Assembly: GCA_021162125.1 (NCBI GenBank)
Contig: JAGGZG010000126.1
Span: 1-17,417, forward strand
Direction: 5' to 3'
DNA length: 17,417 nucleotides
Source of the DNA: Anaerolineae bacterium
GTDB taxonomy: Bacteria > Chloroflexota > Anaerolineae > JACIWR01
Shown here: positions 6,567-13,491 of the stretch, in pieces
Numbering within the stretch: position 1 is the stretch's first letter
Layout: every line of letters begins with the position of its first letter
The notes under the pieces: model-generated
Database searches by the model: none
Seen by the model: only the letters and a program-made list of their open reading frames with translations
Told to the model about the DNA's origin: nothing
Position numbers and translations under genes: made by a program

Positions 6567-9059
6567 CTATGCCATTGCCTCGGCCACTTTCTCCACCGGT
6601 ACTATGGTTTCCAGTGCCACCGATTCCTTCTTCGTGAACACTAATCCTTCCTCGCCGGCGTCTATGACTACCACATCACCGGGGGAGAACTCCCCTTCCA
6701 GCAACCGCAGCGCAAGCGGGTTCTCCACCCGTCGCTGGAGGGTGCGCCGCAGCGGGCGTGCGCCGAACTGCGGGTCGTAGCCCTCGTCGGCCAACCACTC
6801 CCGCGCCGCGTCGGTCAGCTCAATGCTCAATCCCTGTTCTGCTAACCGGCCCTCGATCTCCTTCATCTGCAAATCCACGATCTGCAACACGTGCTCTCTG
6901 GTCAGGGTGTGGAAGATAATGACCTCGTCAATACGGTTCAGGAACTCCGGACGGAAGGTCTTTTTCAGGCCGGCCTCGATCTGACGATGGGCCTCGTGCA
7001 GGTCCTTACTCTCGTCTTCCCGATTGCGGACGAAGCCCAGTGTGCCGCCTTTGTTTGCGTACTTGGTGCCGATGTTCGAGGTCATGATGATCACCGTGTT
7101 GCTGAAGTCCACGGTGTGGCCCCGACCATCTGTTAGACGGCCCTCCTCCAGAATTTGCAACAGCGAGTTCCACACCTCCGGGTGTGCTTTCTCGATCTCG
7201 TCGAAGAGCACCACCCGGTAGGGCCGCCGACGCACGGCCTCGGTGAGCTGTCCACCCTCATCGTAGCCCACGTAGCCCGGCGGTGCACCGATCAACCGCG
7301 AAACGGTGTGTCTCTCCTGGTACTCGCCCATGTCCACGGTGATCAGCGCATCCTCGTCGCCGAAGAGGAATTCGGCCAGCGCCTTGGCCAGTTCCGTTTT
7401 ACCCACCCCCGACGAGCCCAGGAAAATGAAGCTGCCGATGGGCCGTCTGGGGTCTTTGAGCCCGGCCCGCGCGCGGCGGATGGCGTTGGCCACGGCCTCG
7501 ATTGCCTCATCCTGGCCGACGATACGCTCGTGTAGCCGCTCCTCCATGTGCACCAACTTCTCCGCTTCGGCCTCCATTATCTGGGAGACCGGGATGCCCG
7601 TCCAGGTAGCTACTACCTGGGCAATGTCGTTCTCGTCCACAATCTCGTCCAAACCTTTCTCCTGCCGCCATGCCTCCCGTTCGGCCTGGAATTCCTGTTC
7701 CAGTTTGATGCGCTGGATTTTAAACTCGGCCGCGCGTTCGTAGTCGCGGGCCACACCGGCGGCCTCCTCCTCGGCCATGAGTCGCTGTATCTCTTTCTTC
7801 TTTGCCTTGAGCGCCGGTGGCATCTCGTAGATAGCGACACGCACTTTGGCTGCTGCCTCGTCTATCAGGTCAATGGCCTTGTCCGGCAGATGACGGTCGG
7901 TGACGTAGCGGTGCGAGAGCCGCGCCGCAGTGACCAGTGCCTCGTCGGTGAACGTCACCTTGTGGTGTGCCTCGTAGCGATCGCGCAGACCGCGCAGCAT
8001 CTCGATGGTCTCCTCGACGCTGGGCTCCTCGACGAATATGGGCGCGAAGCGCCGCTCAAGCGCCGAATCGCGCTCGATGTAGCGGCGGTACTCGTCCAGC
8101 GTGGTCGCGCCAATACACTGTAACTCGCCACGGGCCAATGCCGGTTTCATCAGGCTGGAGGCATCCAGTGCGCCGGAGGCCGAGCCAGCACCGACCACGT
8201 TGTGAATTTCGTCAATGAACAGGATGATCTCACCCTGGGAGCGCTGGATTTCCTCGATGGCCGCTTTCAGCCGTTCCTCAAAATCGCCTCGCAGACGGGC
8301 CCCGGCGACCATTGCCCCCAGATCCAGCGAGGCCACGCGGCGGCCCATGAGGAGCTCGGGCACGTCGTCGTCGGCGATTTTCTGGGCCAGGCCCTCGACG
8401 ATGGCCGTCTTGCCCACACCAGCCTCACCGATGAGCACAGGGTTGTTCTTGGTGCGCCGCGAGAGTACCTGGATCACGCGCAGGATTTCGGCGTCCCGCC
8501 CAATGACCGGATCCAATTTGCCCTCGCGGGCCAGTTGGGTCAGGTCGCGACTGTATTTGTTCAGCACGCCGTAGCGGCTCTCGGCGGTGGGGCTGGTGAT
8601 CCGTTGTCCACCGCGTATCTCCTTGATAGCGTCGTAAACGCGGTCTTTGGTCACCCCGGCATCGCTCAGAATGCGCGCCGATGGGGTATTCCGCTCGCTG
8701 ACGATGGCCAGGAAGATGTGTTCGGTGGAGATGTACTCGTCCCGCAGGCGGCTGGCCTCCCGATTAGCTTGGTCCAGCACCCGTTTCATGCGCGGGGTGA
8801 TGAACACCTGTCCTGTGCCCCCTCCGTACACGGCGGCTCTTGGACTGGCCCGCAGCACGCTATCCAGCCGGGCCTGCATGACTTGCAGGTCCACCCCTAG
8901 CTTCTCCAACAACTGCGGTATCACGCCTTCGGGCTGCTCCAACAGAGCCAGCAAAAGATGCTCGGTATCCACCTGGTTATGGCCATAGCGTTGCAGGATT
9001 TCGTAGGCGCGCATGGCTGCATCCTGCGCTCGCTCGGTAAATCGGTCTAAACGCATCAT
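6567..9059 (-). CDS. clpC: ATP-dependent Clp protease ATP-binding subunit ClpC
   Basis: ClpC is a hexameric AAA+ unfoldase that feeds substrates to the ClpP peptidase. The 830-residue product contains two Clp_N repeats (about 1-150) and AAA-1, with Walker A GEAGVGKT (211-218) and Walker B IILFIDEIHN (278-287). A UVR-type middle segment follows (about 428-457, including YERAAEFKIQRIKLEQEF). AAA-2 has Walker A GSSGVGKT (548-555) and Walker B RVVLFDEIEKAHP (615-627). A ClpB-D2/C-terminal small domain ends the protein. The short UVR middle domain in place of ClpB's long coiled coil, and the L-G-F tripeptide at 674-676 matching the ClpP-docking loop, mark it as ClpC, not ClpB. A GAGGTGAAGGG ribosome site precedes two adjacent ATG codons (9059, 9056); I use the first. 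No mcsA/mcsB or ctsR is adjacent. The promoter is at 9182-9210. Confidence 0.96.
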   Translation of the reverse strand: MMRLDRFTERAQDAAMRAYEILQRYGHNQVDTEHLLLALLEQPEGVIPQLLEKLGVDLQVMQARLDSVLRASPRAAVYGGGTGQVFITPRMKRVLDQANREASRLRDEYISTEHIFLAIVSERNTPSARILSDAGVTKDRVYDAIKEIRGGQRITSPTAESRYGVLNKYSRDLTQLAREGKLDPVIGRDAEILRVIQVLSRRTKNNPVLIGEAGVGKTAIVEGLAQKIADDDVPELLMGRRVASLDLGAMVAGARLRGDFEERLKAAIEEIQRSQGEIILFIDEIHNVVGAGSASGALDASSLMKPALARGELQCIGATTLDEYRRYIERDSALERRFAPIFVEEPSVEETIEMLRGLRDRYEAHHKVTFTDEALVTAARLSHRYVTDRHLPDKAIDLIDEAAAKVRVAIYEMPPALKAKKKEIQRLMAEEEAAGVARDYERAAEFKIQRIKLEQEFQAEREAWRQEKGLDEIVDENDIAQVVATWTGIPVSQIMEAEAEKLVHMEERLHERIVGQDEAIEAVANAIRRARAGLKDPRRPIGSFIFLGSSGVGKTELAKALAEFLFGDEDALITVDMGEYQERHTVSRLIGAPPGYVGYDEGGQLTEAVRRRPYRVVLFDEIEKAHPEVWNSLLQILEEGRLTDGRGHTVDFSNTVIIMTSNIGTKYANKGGTLGFVRNREDESKDLHEAHRQIEAGLKKTFRPEFLNRIDEVIIFHTLTREHVLQIVDLQMKEIEGRLAEQGLSIELTDAAREWLADEGYDPQFGARPLRRTLQRRVENPLALRLLEGEFSPGDVVVIDAGEEGLVFTKKESVALETIVPVEKVAEAMA

Positions 9060-9181
9060 CGTCCCTTCACCTCGATTTCCTGGGATCCTACTGAGCGCGT
9101 ATGAGAAACGTGAGCTCAGGTCAGCGCACGCAACACGTGCTCGACAGAACCAAACGGCGCTCAGTATGCCCGCTTTTCCCG

Positions 9182-9210
9182 ATTATACCCCATTTCCCAT
9201 CCGCAGACAA
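9182..9210 (-). promoter_or_regulatory. Sigma70-type promoter for clpC
   Basis: On the minus strand TTGTCT (9210-9205) is separated by 17 bp from a perfect TATAAT (9187-9182). The predicted start is near 9175, giving a leader of about 116 nt. I found no CIRCE inverted repeat and no CtsR-type heptad repeat in this leader. A short GCACG/CGTGC inverted repeat lies within it near 9125-9139. Heat-shock control is therefore not supported by the sequence. Confidence 0.75.
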
Positions 9211-9239
9211 ACTCCCCCACTTTCCATCAACCTCACCGT

Positions 9240-10130
9240 TTAGCGCAGGAGGGCGAGCATGGCCACGATCAGCAATATCTGGACGAGCAGCGTCCCGCTC
9301 CACAGCAGGTAGGCTGCCACGCGCTCTCTGGCACGGAGGAGCAGGCCCAATGCGCTGTTGCCACCCCAGATCAGCAGGCCAATCAGTGGTAGAATGAACA
9401 GGCTTTTGCGTGCGCCGCTACGATCCACCGCACCGGCGGCGTCAAAGTGTAGCGGCACAATAGACGGCAAGCCGGGAAAGCGCCAGCACAGGTAGGCGAA
9501 AAGCCCGGCGTTCAGCAGCAGGCCCAGACCCAGGAAGACGTGGCCCACGCGGTCACTCCAGATGGGCCAGGAGGCAAATCTGGCTTGTTGTGATTCCTGT
9601 GACCAGCGTTTGAGGGGGCCTAATTGTCGGCGAGTTTCGAATGCCTGGGTGAATGCCTCCGCGTCAGCCGGAGAGATGGCGTAGGTCAGTGTGGGCGTGA
9701 CCACCAGAAGTTGCTCGTTCAGGGGTGCGGTGGCGTAGAATAGGGTCAGCCCCAGCCTGGTCAGGCGACCGTGACCCAGCCAGTAACCCGGCCAACGCAC
9801 TCCGTGCATCCGTCCTTCCAGGACGAGGCCCGCGCCGGGCATTACCTGGCGGATGCTATCCATAGGCACGATTTGCTTCGTCGCGCCGCAGGTGATCACC
9901 AGCCCGTTGCGGTCCAACGTGTATCGCATCCCGGCCAGGCTGTACAACCAGTAAACCATCAGCACTAACACGGGCAGGCTGAGGGCCACGATCAGCCCCA
10001 GGACGAAGGTCAGCAGGTCCACGGGCTTGTGAGCGATCCACATCACCAGCAGGGTATCCAGGATCACGATACCGGCCACCAGGCCCATGCCTGTCAGAAC
10101 GCCGCGAATGCGACGTGGTTTCCACTCCAT
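9240..10130 (-). CDS. Membrane protein with bacterial PH-like domain and DUF1648-like segment
   Basis: This is a 296-residue predicted integral membrane protein of unknown function. Two N-terminal hydrophobic segments (about 9-31 and 37-62) are followed by a soluble block (about 66-165). That block begins MRYTLDRNGLVITCGATKQIVPMDSIRQV, which resembles the start of bacterial PH-like domains. Three further membrane segments follow at about 197-217, 243-265 and 271-294. Between them VPLHFDAAGAVDRSGARKSLFILP matches the loop seen in DUF1648 proteins (pattern P-x-H-[FW]-x-x-x-G-x-x-D). The start is supported by GGAGGAGAGGAC upstream of the ATG. It is followed, 180 bp downstream, by clpC, which has its own promoter. 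The domain assignment is from pattern recall and is moderately certain; no biochemical role can be proposed. Confidence 0.8.
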   Translation of the reverse strand: MEWKPRRIRGVLTGMGLVAGIVILDTLLVMWIAHKPVDLLTFVLGLIVALSLPVLVLMVYWLYSLAGMRYTLDRNGLVITCGATKQIVPMDSIRQVMPGAGLVLEGRMHGVRWPGYWLGHGRLTRLGLTLFYATAPLNEQLLVVTPTLTYAISPADAEAFTQAFETRRQLGPLKRWSQESQQARFASWPIWSDRVGHVFLGLGLLLNAGLFAYLCWRFPGLPSIVPLHFDAAGAVDRSGARKSLFILPLIGLLIWGGNSALGLLLRARERVAAYLLWSGTLLVQILLIVAMLALLR

Positions 10131-10337
10131 AAAAACGTCCTCTCCTCCGGGTGTCAGAGAGCGTTCGAAAACTCCTCACCAGCCTCCTTATCCGAAAGAC
10201 GCGAGGCGGCGGGCTGGGTAATCTCCCTCTCGTGTGTTGGTGCTCCTCGTCCGCCCCGCCAGGCGCTAACCCTTCGACTGCGCTCAGGACAAGCCCGCCC
10301 GGCTACGAGGCTTCGACTGGGCTCAGCCGAACGGTGG

Positions 10338-10358
10338 GAAGCCCCCTCCGGGGGCTTC
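10338..10358. repeat. GC-rich 9-bp hairpin with TCC loop
   Basis: GAAGCCCCC and GGGGGCTTC form a perfect 9-bp stem around TCC. It could terminate transcripts from ilvE that pass the hairpin at 10453-10485. No T tract is adjacent. Confidence 0.5.
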
Positions 10359-10386
10359 AGAGGCCCGGAGGGCCTTACATCTCGTA

Positions 10387-10408
10387 GCCCGAACGTGAAC
10401 GTTCGGGC
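10387..10408. repeat. 9-bp hairpin with TGAA tetraloop
   Basis: GCCCGAACG and CGTTCGGGC form a perfect stem around TGAA. It is one member of a set of intergenic hairpins in this window that share the TGAA centre but not the stem sequence (see also 13095-13117, 13186-13199, 17329-17350 and 17357-17384). Confidence 0.65.
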
Positions 10409-10452
10409 GGGTCTGAGCGACCAACACGTTACCGGGAGACCACCGCGGGCTG

Positions 10453-10485
10453 AGAGCCCCGTTTTCTCCCGGAAAACGGGGCTCT
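10453..10485 (-). terminator. Hairpin terminator downstream of ilvE
   Basis: AGAGCCCCGTTTTC (10453-10466) pairs perfectly with GAAAACGGGGCTCT (10472-10485), a 14-bp stem with a five-base loop, 14 nt past the ilvE stop. The stem is closely related to that at 11566-11598 (shared CCCCGTTTTC), suggesting a common terminator or repeat family. T tracts are lacking. Confidence 0.65.
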
Positions 10486-10499
10486 TGGAGAATGGGCTC

Positions 10500-11414
10500 T
10501 CAATAGACCGGCGTGCACCACTCCCGATACTTGGGCACTTTGCCGTGCACGACGTTGAAGTACAGATCGCGGAGTTGGCTGACCACGGGGCCGATTTTGC
10601 CCCCGCCAACGGGCCGGCGGTCAATCTCTATAATGGCTGCTATCTGCACACCGGTGCCACAGAAGAAAGCTTCGTCGGCGGTGTACAGTTCGCTGCGATC
10701 AATCCGCCGCTCGATCGTCCGCAGGTTTAGTTCCTCGCAGGCAATCTCCATGACCGTCGCCCGCGTAATCCCCTCCAGAATGTTTGCCGTCACCGGTGGA
10801 GTGACCAGTTGCCCGTTCTTGACCAGGAACAGGTTCTCGGCACTCCCCTCGGAGACGTGGCCATCCTGGGTGAGGACGATAGCCTCATCGTATCCGTTCA
10901 GCAGGGCCTCGGTTTTGGCCAGCGCGGAATTGACGTATGCCCCGGTGATCTTGGCCCTCGCCGGGATCGCGTTGTCGTCCACCCGCCGCCAGGATGAGAC
11001 CCCGGCCCGCGCGCCTTCCTCCCGCTCGATGTAGCGCCCGAAAGGTACGGCGAATATCGTCAGGTCGTCCTCCAGGTCGTGCAGACGCACCCCGATGCCC
11101 TCGGAACTTTTGTAGGCCAGGGGGCGTATGTAGGTGTCCTGGCGGTATTCCTCTTTGCGCAACAATTCCAGGGTCAGGTCGCCGAGTTCGTCCGCAGTGT
11201 ACGGGAGTTTGATCTGAAGAATGCGGGCGGAACGCAACATGCGCTGGTAGTGTTCCTTCATGCGAAAGACGTAAAGCTGCTCGTCCTCCTCGTTCCAGTA
11301 GGCACGGATGCCCTCGAAACAGCTGGTGCCGTAGTTAAAAGCGTGGGTCATTATACTGACTTTAGCTTTTTCAATGGGCACGAACTCGCCCTGGAAAAAT
11401 GCGTATCTGGGCAT
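10500..11414 (-). CDS. ilvE: Branched-chain amino acid aminotransferase
   Basis: IlvE is a PLP-dependent class IV aminotransferase that interconverts Val, Leu and Ile with their 2-oxo acids using 2-oxoglutarate/glutamate. The 304-residue protein is of normal length (E. coli IlvE is about 309). It has the N-terminal MTHAFNYGTSCFEGIRAY, K155 in ARAKITGAYVNS as the Schiff-base lysine, and the class IV signature around E189 (DGHVSEGSAENLFLV). The C-terminal DEAFFCGTGVQIAAI follows. The start MPRYAFFQGEFVP at 11414 is chosen because AAAGGAAGGA lies six bases upstream and the protein then aligns with the family. The frame is open 84 nt further to a GTG at 11498, which sits only about three bases from the predicted transcription start. 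It appears monocistronic, with a promoter at 11507-11535 and a hairpin after the stop. No other ilv or leu gene is in the window. Confidence 0.95.
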   Translation of the reverse strand: MPRYAFFQGEFVPIEKAKVSIMTHAFNYGTSCFEGIRAYWNEEDEQLYVFRMKEHYQRMLRSARILQIKLPYTADELGDLTLELLRKEEYRQDTYIRPLAYKSSEGIGVRLHDLEDDLTIFAVPFGRYIEREEGARAGVSSWRRVDDNAIPARAKITGAYVNSALAKTEALLNGYDEAIVLTQDGHVSEGSAENLFLVKNGQLVTPPVTANILEGITRATVMEIACEELNLRTIERRIDRSELYTADEAFFCGTGVQIAAIIEIDRRPVGGGKIGPVVSQLRDLYFNVVHGKVPKYREWCTPVY

Positions 11415-11500
11415 AGCTATTCCTTCCTTTGCAATGAAGAATGAAGTGTTTGGACCCACGGTCCCCGCTTTACCGCTGGCGTGGTTGACCACCATCACCG
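11415..11500 (-). promoter_or_regulatory. ilvE 5' leader with competing hairpins
   Basis: The roughly 86-nt leader can form a local GGACC/GGTCC hairpin (11452-11464). The same bases (11456-11462) can instead pair with CCACGGT at the 5' end (11497-11503). The two pairings exclude each other. There is also a GTGGT/ACCAC mini-hairpin (11481-11492). No T-box specifier or T-box consensus was recognised. The leader is also open in frame with ilvE from the GTG/ATG at 11498/11495, with two early Val codons. Regulation through this leader is speculative. Confidence 0.35.
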
Positions 11501-11506
11501 TGGAGA

Positions 11507-11535
11507 ATTATATCCGCTTTTCACCCGCCCGTCAA
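11507..11535 (-). promoter_or_regulatory. Near-consensus sigma70 promoter for ilvE
   Basis: On the minus strand TTGACG (11535-11530) and a perfect TATAAT (11512-11507) are separated by 17 bp. This is the best promoter in the window. The predicted start is the A at about 11501. Confidence 0.85.
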
Positions 11536-11565
11536 TTGCGACCACTGTAGAATAGCGCAATAGTG

Positions 11566-11598
11566 AGAACCCCGTTTTCTTGGAGAAAACGGGGTTCT
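11566..11598 (-). terminator. 15-bp hairpin between ilvE promoter and nitroreductase gene
   Basis: AGAACCCCGTTTTCT and AGAAAACGGGGTTCT form a perfect 15-bp stem around TGG. It lies 159 nt past the stop of the surE-nitroreductase unit and just upstream of the ilvE promoter, so it probably insulates the two. The space between it and the upstream gene (11599-11756) holds no gene, only a dispersed motif near 11670 (TATCCTGAACGAAGTGAGG) and a short GACCGG/CCGGTC hairpin touching the stop codon (11744-11758). Confidence 0.65.
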
Positions 11599-11756
11599 TG
11601 ATCGGCGTTACCCACGGAGTGGGAGGTGGGGGGAAAGACGAGCTGCTTCGCCTCCGCAGCGTTTATCCTGAACGAAGTGAGGGGCTTCGGCTCAGAATGG
11701 CCCAACGCCCCGTTTACTTGGCCAGGAGACCCTCGGCGGACAGGACCGGCCTCCGG

Positions 11757-12278
11757 TCAGACGTAGGTGACGACCTCGTCCAGTCCTCGTCGCGCGGTTT
11801 TGCGGACCGTGGGCCTGAGAGGGTAGCCGATGGGCACCATGGCTACCGGGCGCAGGTGACCGGGCAGTCGCAGCGCCTGAGCCGCTGCTCTCTCGCTGAA
11901 AGCCCCTACCCAACACGAGCCCAGGCCCGACGCCGTTGCCGCCAGGAGGATGTGCTCGGTGGCGGCGGCGGTATCTTGCAGACAGTAGAGGCTGCTGCCA
12001 CGCGACCCGTAGCGTGCGGAGGAGCGAGCGGGCTCGGCGCAGACGACGATGACCACCGGGGCCTCGGCGACAAATCGCTGTCCCCCGGCAGCCTCGGCCA
12101 GCAGTTCCTTGATCTCAGCGTCACGCACGACGAAGAAATGCCACGGTTGGCAATTGCCCGCCGAGGGGGCCAGGATGGCCGCCCGTAAGATGCGCTCCAC
12201 GATCTCCGGTGCGACGTCGTGATCCGCGTTAAAACGGCGCACGCTGTGTCGTCTCTCAATGGTCTCCCAGAAGTCCAT
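11757..12278 (-). CDS. Nitroreductase-family FMN oxidoreductase
   Basis: This 173-residue protein belongs to the FMN-dependent nitroreductase family, whose members use NAD(P)H to reduce nitro compounds, quinones, flavins or other acceptors; the substrate cannot be read here. Motifs are the N-terminal ERRHSVRRF (R9, R10 and S12 contact the FMN phosphate in relatives), APSAGNCQPWHFFVV (38-51, N42/Q44 near the flavin), the central ATEHILLAATASGLGSCWVGAF (107-127) and the closing IGYPLRPTVRKTARRGLDEVVTYV. It is at the short end of the family. An AGGAGGTGA Shine-Dalgarno sequence overlaps the surE stop codon, and the ATG follows the stop after seven bases. The two are therefore an operon with likely translational coupling. 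Confidence 0.92.
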   Translation of the reverse strand: MDFWETIERRHSVRRFNADHDVAPEIVERILRAAILAPSAGNCQPWHFFVVRDAEIKELLAEAAGGQRFVAEAPVVIVVCAEPARSSARYGSRGSSLYCLQDTAAATEHILLAATASGLGSCWVGAFSERAAAQALRLPGHLRPVAMVPIGYPLRPTVRKTARRGLDEVVTYV

Positions 12279-12285
12279 CGCTTTT

Positions 12286-12294
12286 TCACCTCCT
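12286..12294 (-). promoter_or_regulatory. Ribosome-binding site overlapping the surE stop codon
   Basis: On the minus strand AGGAGGTGA (12294-12286) is both a near-perfect anti-16S match and, in its last three bases, the surE stop TGA. It fixes the nitroreductase start at 12278 and implies re-initiation by ribosomes finishing surE. Confidence 0.8.
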
Positions 12295-13074
12295 GCCCAG
12301 GTCGAGCGACCAATCGGCCAGCCAACTCTCGATCTCGCTAAGCAACTCGTACTCGGTCATGTCCATCCGCAGGGGCGTGATGGAAATATAGCCTCCCGCC
12401 AGGGCCCAGATGTCGGTGCCCTCCTCGTCCACCGCGCCGCCGGGTGGCTCACCGCCGATCCAGTAATAGGGACGGCCTCGAGGGTCCTGCCTCTCGATGA
12501 GCACGTCACGGTACACCCTCTGTCCCAGCCGGGTGACGCGCACGCCGGCGATCTGCTCCGCCGGCCGGCCCGGGACGTTGACGTTGAGCAACGTGTGAGG
12601 TGGGAGGCCATGCTGCAATACCAGGCGGGCCACGCTGGCCCCTACCTGCGCGGCGAAAGTGAAATCCCGTGCCTCGTAGGAATCGAGGGAGACGGCAATG
12701 GATGGGATGCCGGAGATCACACCCTCCATCGCGGCTGCCACTGTGCCCGAATAGGTGATGTCCTGCCCTACGTTCGCTCCCTGATTGATGCCCGAGACTA
12801 CCAGGTCGGGGCGGCGGGGGCCCAGGACGCCGAGCACGACCAGGGCGACGCAATCCGAGGGCGCGCCGGTGGAAGCGTGGGCCGGGGTGCCATCGGGTAG
12901 GGTGACGTCCTTGACGCGCAGGGGTTTGTGCATGGTCTTGGTGTGCCCCGCCGCCGACCAGTTGTGGTCTGGGGCCATGACGGCCACCTCACCCAGGGTA
13001 GCCAGCGCGTCTTTTAGGGCCAGCAGGCCGGGATGGTGAAAGCCGTCGTCGTTGGTGAGAAGGATATAGCTCAT
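12286..13074 (-). CDS. surE: 5'/3'-nucleotidase (stationary-phase survival protein) SurE
   Basis: SurE is a metal-dependent nucleoside monophosphatase that dephosphorylates 5' and 3' nucleotides and can act as an exopolyphosphatase. The 262-residue product shows the metal-binding site: D9-D10 in LLTNDDGF, S40 in APDHNWSAAGHT, and N97 in VVSGINQGANVG. TYSGTVAAAMEG (107-118) follows. The start MSYILLTNDDG at 13074 has AAGGA upstream and matches the family N-terminus. The frame is open 60 nt further back to 13134 but that extension lies in repeat-rich DNA. Variation from the common NRSGAS to NWSAAG near S40 is conservative. It is the first gene of a two-gene unit with the nitroreductase gene. 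I found no clear promoter in the hairpin-filled region upstream. Confidence 0.95.
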   Translation of the reverse strand: MSYILLTNDDGFHHPGLLALKDALATLGEVAVMAPDHNWSAAGHTKTMHKPLRVKDVTLPDGTPAHASTGAPSDCVALVVLGVLGPRRPDLVVSGINQGANVGQDITYSGTVAAAMEGVISGIPSIAVSLDSYEARDFTFAAQVGASVARLVLQHGLPPHTLLNVNVPGRPAEQIAGVRVTRLGQRVYRDVLIERQDPRGRPYYWIGGEPPGGAVDEEGTDIWALAGGYISITPLRMDMTEYELLSEIESWLADWSLDLGRR

Positions 13075-13280
13075 GGGTATTGTCCTTGGTATCGAGGTGG
13101 CGGTTGAAACCGCACCTACACTGCGCCAAGTCACCCTGCGGCGACTCCAGATAGCCCACGTCAGCGGGCTCTGCCGGCCATAGCCGCGACTTCAGTCGCC
13201 AGGCAACCTGACCGTGGACGGTTCGATTTCGCCACAGAAGCACCCAGATTTCCACAGAACTTTTCGTGTGATTCTGTGTC
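13075..13280. repeat. Run of small hairpins upstream of surE
   Basis: No gene is seen. Successive short inverted repeats occur: AGGT(g)GCGGT TGAA ACCGCACCT (13095-13117), an AGTCACC/GGCGACT pair at about 13130-13146, an AGCCC/GGGCT pair at about 13153-13170, and GCGAC TTCA GTCGC (13186-13199, TGAA on the minus strand). Two similar phrases with the core TTCTGTGG follow on the minus strand near 13238 and 13255. Together with the palindrome at 13281-13411 and the repeat copy at 13405-13490 this fills the 417-bp gap between surE and the Roadblock cluster. Confidence 0.6.
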
Positions 13281-13411
13281 AGTACTTTTGCAGATCTCAC
13301 AAAGTGGCTGTGCATGGATCGCGCCCCCCTCTAGCTCCCCCCGTTCCACGGGGGGAGCTAGAGGGGGGCGCGATCCATGCATAGCCACTTTGTGAAATCT
13401 GCAAAAGTACT
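13281..13411. repeat. 131-bp near-perfect palindrome
   Basis: Arms 13281-13344 and 13348-13411 (64 bp each) are reverse complements with only two mismatches, around the triloop TCC. The outer ends are AGTACT. The inner part is a C-run/G-run segment containing CTAGCTCCCCCC and its complement. There is no coding sequence inside. It could be a long hairpin, a replication or recombination hot spot, or a fold-back (MITE-like) element. The near identity of the arms indicates recent origin or active maintenance. Confidence 0.9.
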
Positions 13412-13490
13412 TCTATACACTCGGCGCAATTGGGTTCAGTGAAAACAGAGCCAGGCCCAGCATTTTTGACCTTCCAAGTCGTGTTGCGTG
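13405..13490 (+). repeat. Left copy of inverted repeat flanking the Roadblock/GTPase cluster
   Basis: Reading inward from AAGTACT (13405), this segment matches, in inverted orientation, 17301-17216. A 23-bp core (13436-13458) is identical to the reverse complement of 17252-17274. Similarity resumes with TTTTGAC (13464-13470) and the following C/G-rich stretch. The copy ends just before the stop codon of the last gene in the cluster. Its outer end overlaps the palindrome arm by AGTACT. Confidence 0.75.
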
Positions 13491-13491
13491 C

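Larger units (their letters stand above)
10131..10499. other. 369-bp non-coding interval rich in hairpins and dispersed motifs
   Basis: No gene is seen. The interval holds the Shine-Dalgarno region of the PH-domain gene, then the dispersed motif CCTTCGACTGCGCTCAGGAC (10271-10290) and a second related copy at 10311-10334 (CTTCGACTGGGCTCAGCCGA...). Four hairpins follow: 10338-10358, 10361-10375 (AGGCCC GGA GGGCCT), 10387-10408 and 10453-10485. Translations across it give the low-complexity artefacts expected of repeats. Confidence 0.7.

Noticed and set aside
6567..9059. Assignment of the Clp ATPase as ClpB disaggregase
   Set aside because: The middle segment is a short UVR-type region rather than the long ClpB coiled coil, and an LGF ClpP-docking tripeptide is present.
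9060..9181. CIRCE or CtsR operator in the clpC leader
   Set aside because: Neither the CIRCE inverted repeat nor a CtsR-type direct repeat was found; only a short GCACG/CGTGC inverted repeat is there.
10029..10730. Long plus-strand frame spanning the gap upstream of ilvE
   Set aside because: It overlaps the starts and ends of two well-supported minus-strand genes and its middle is translated repeat DNA.
11580..12188. Plus-strand frame beginning in the hairpin near 11566
   Set aside because: It lies antisense to the nitroreductase gene; its early part is the translation of a hairpin and a dispersed motif.
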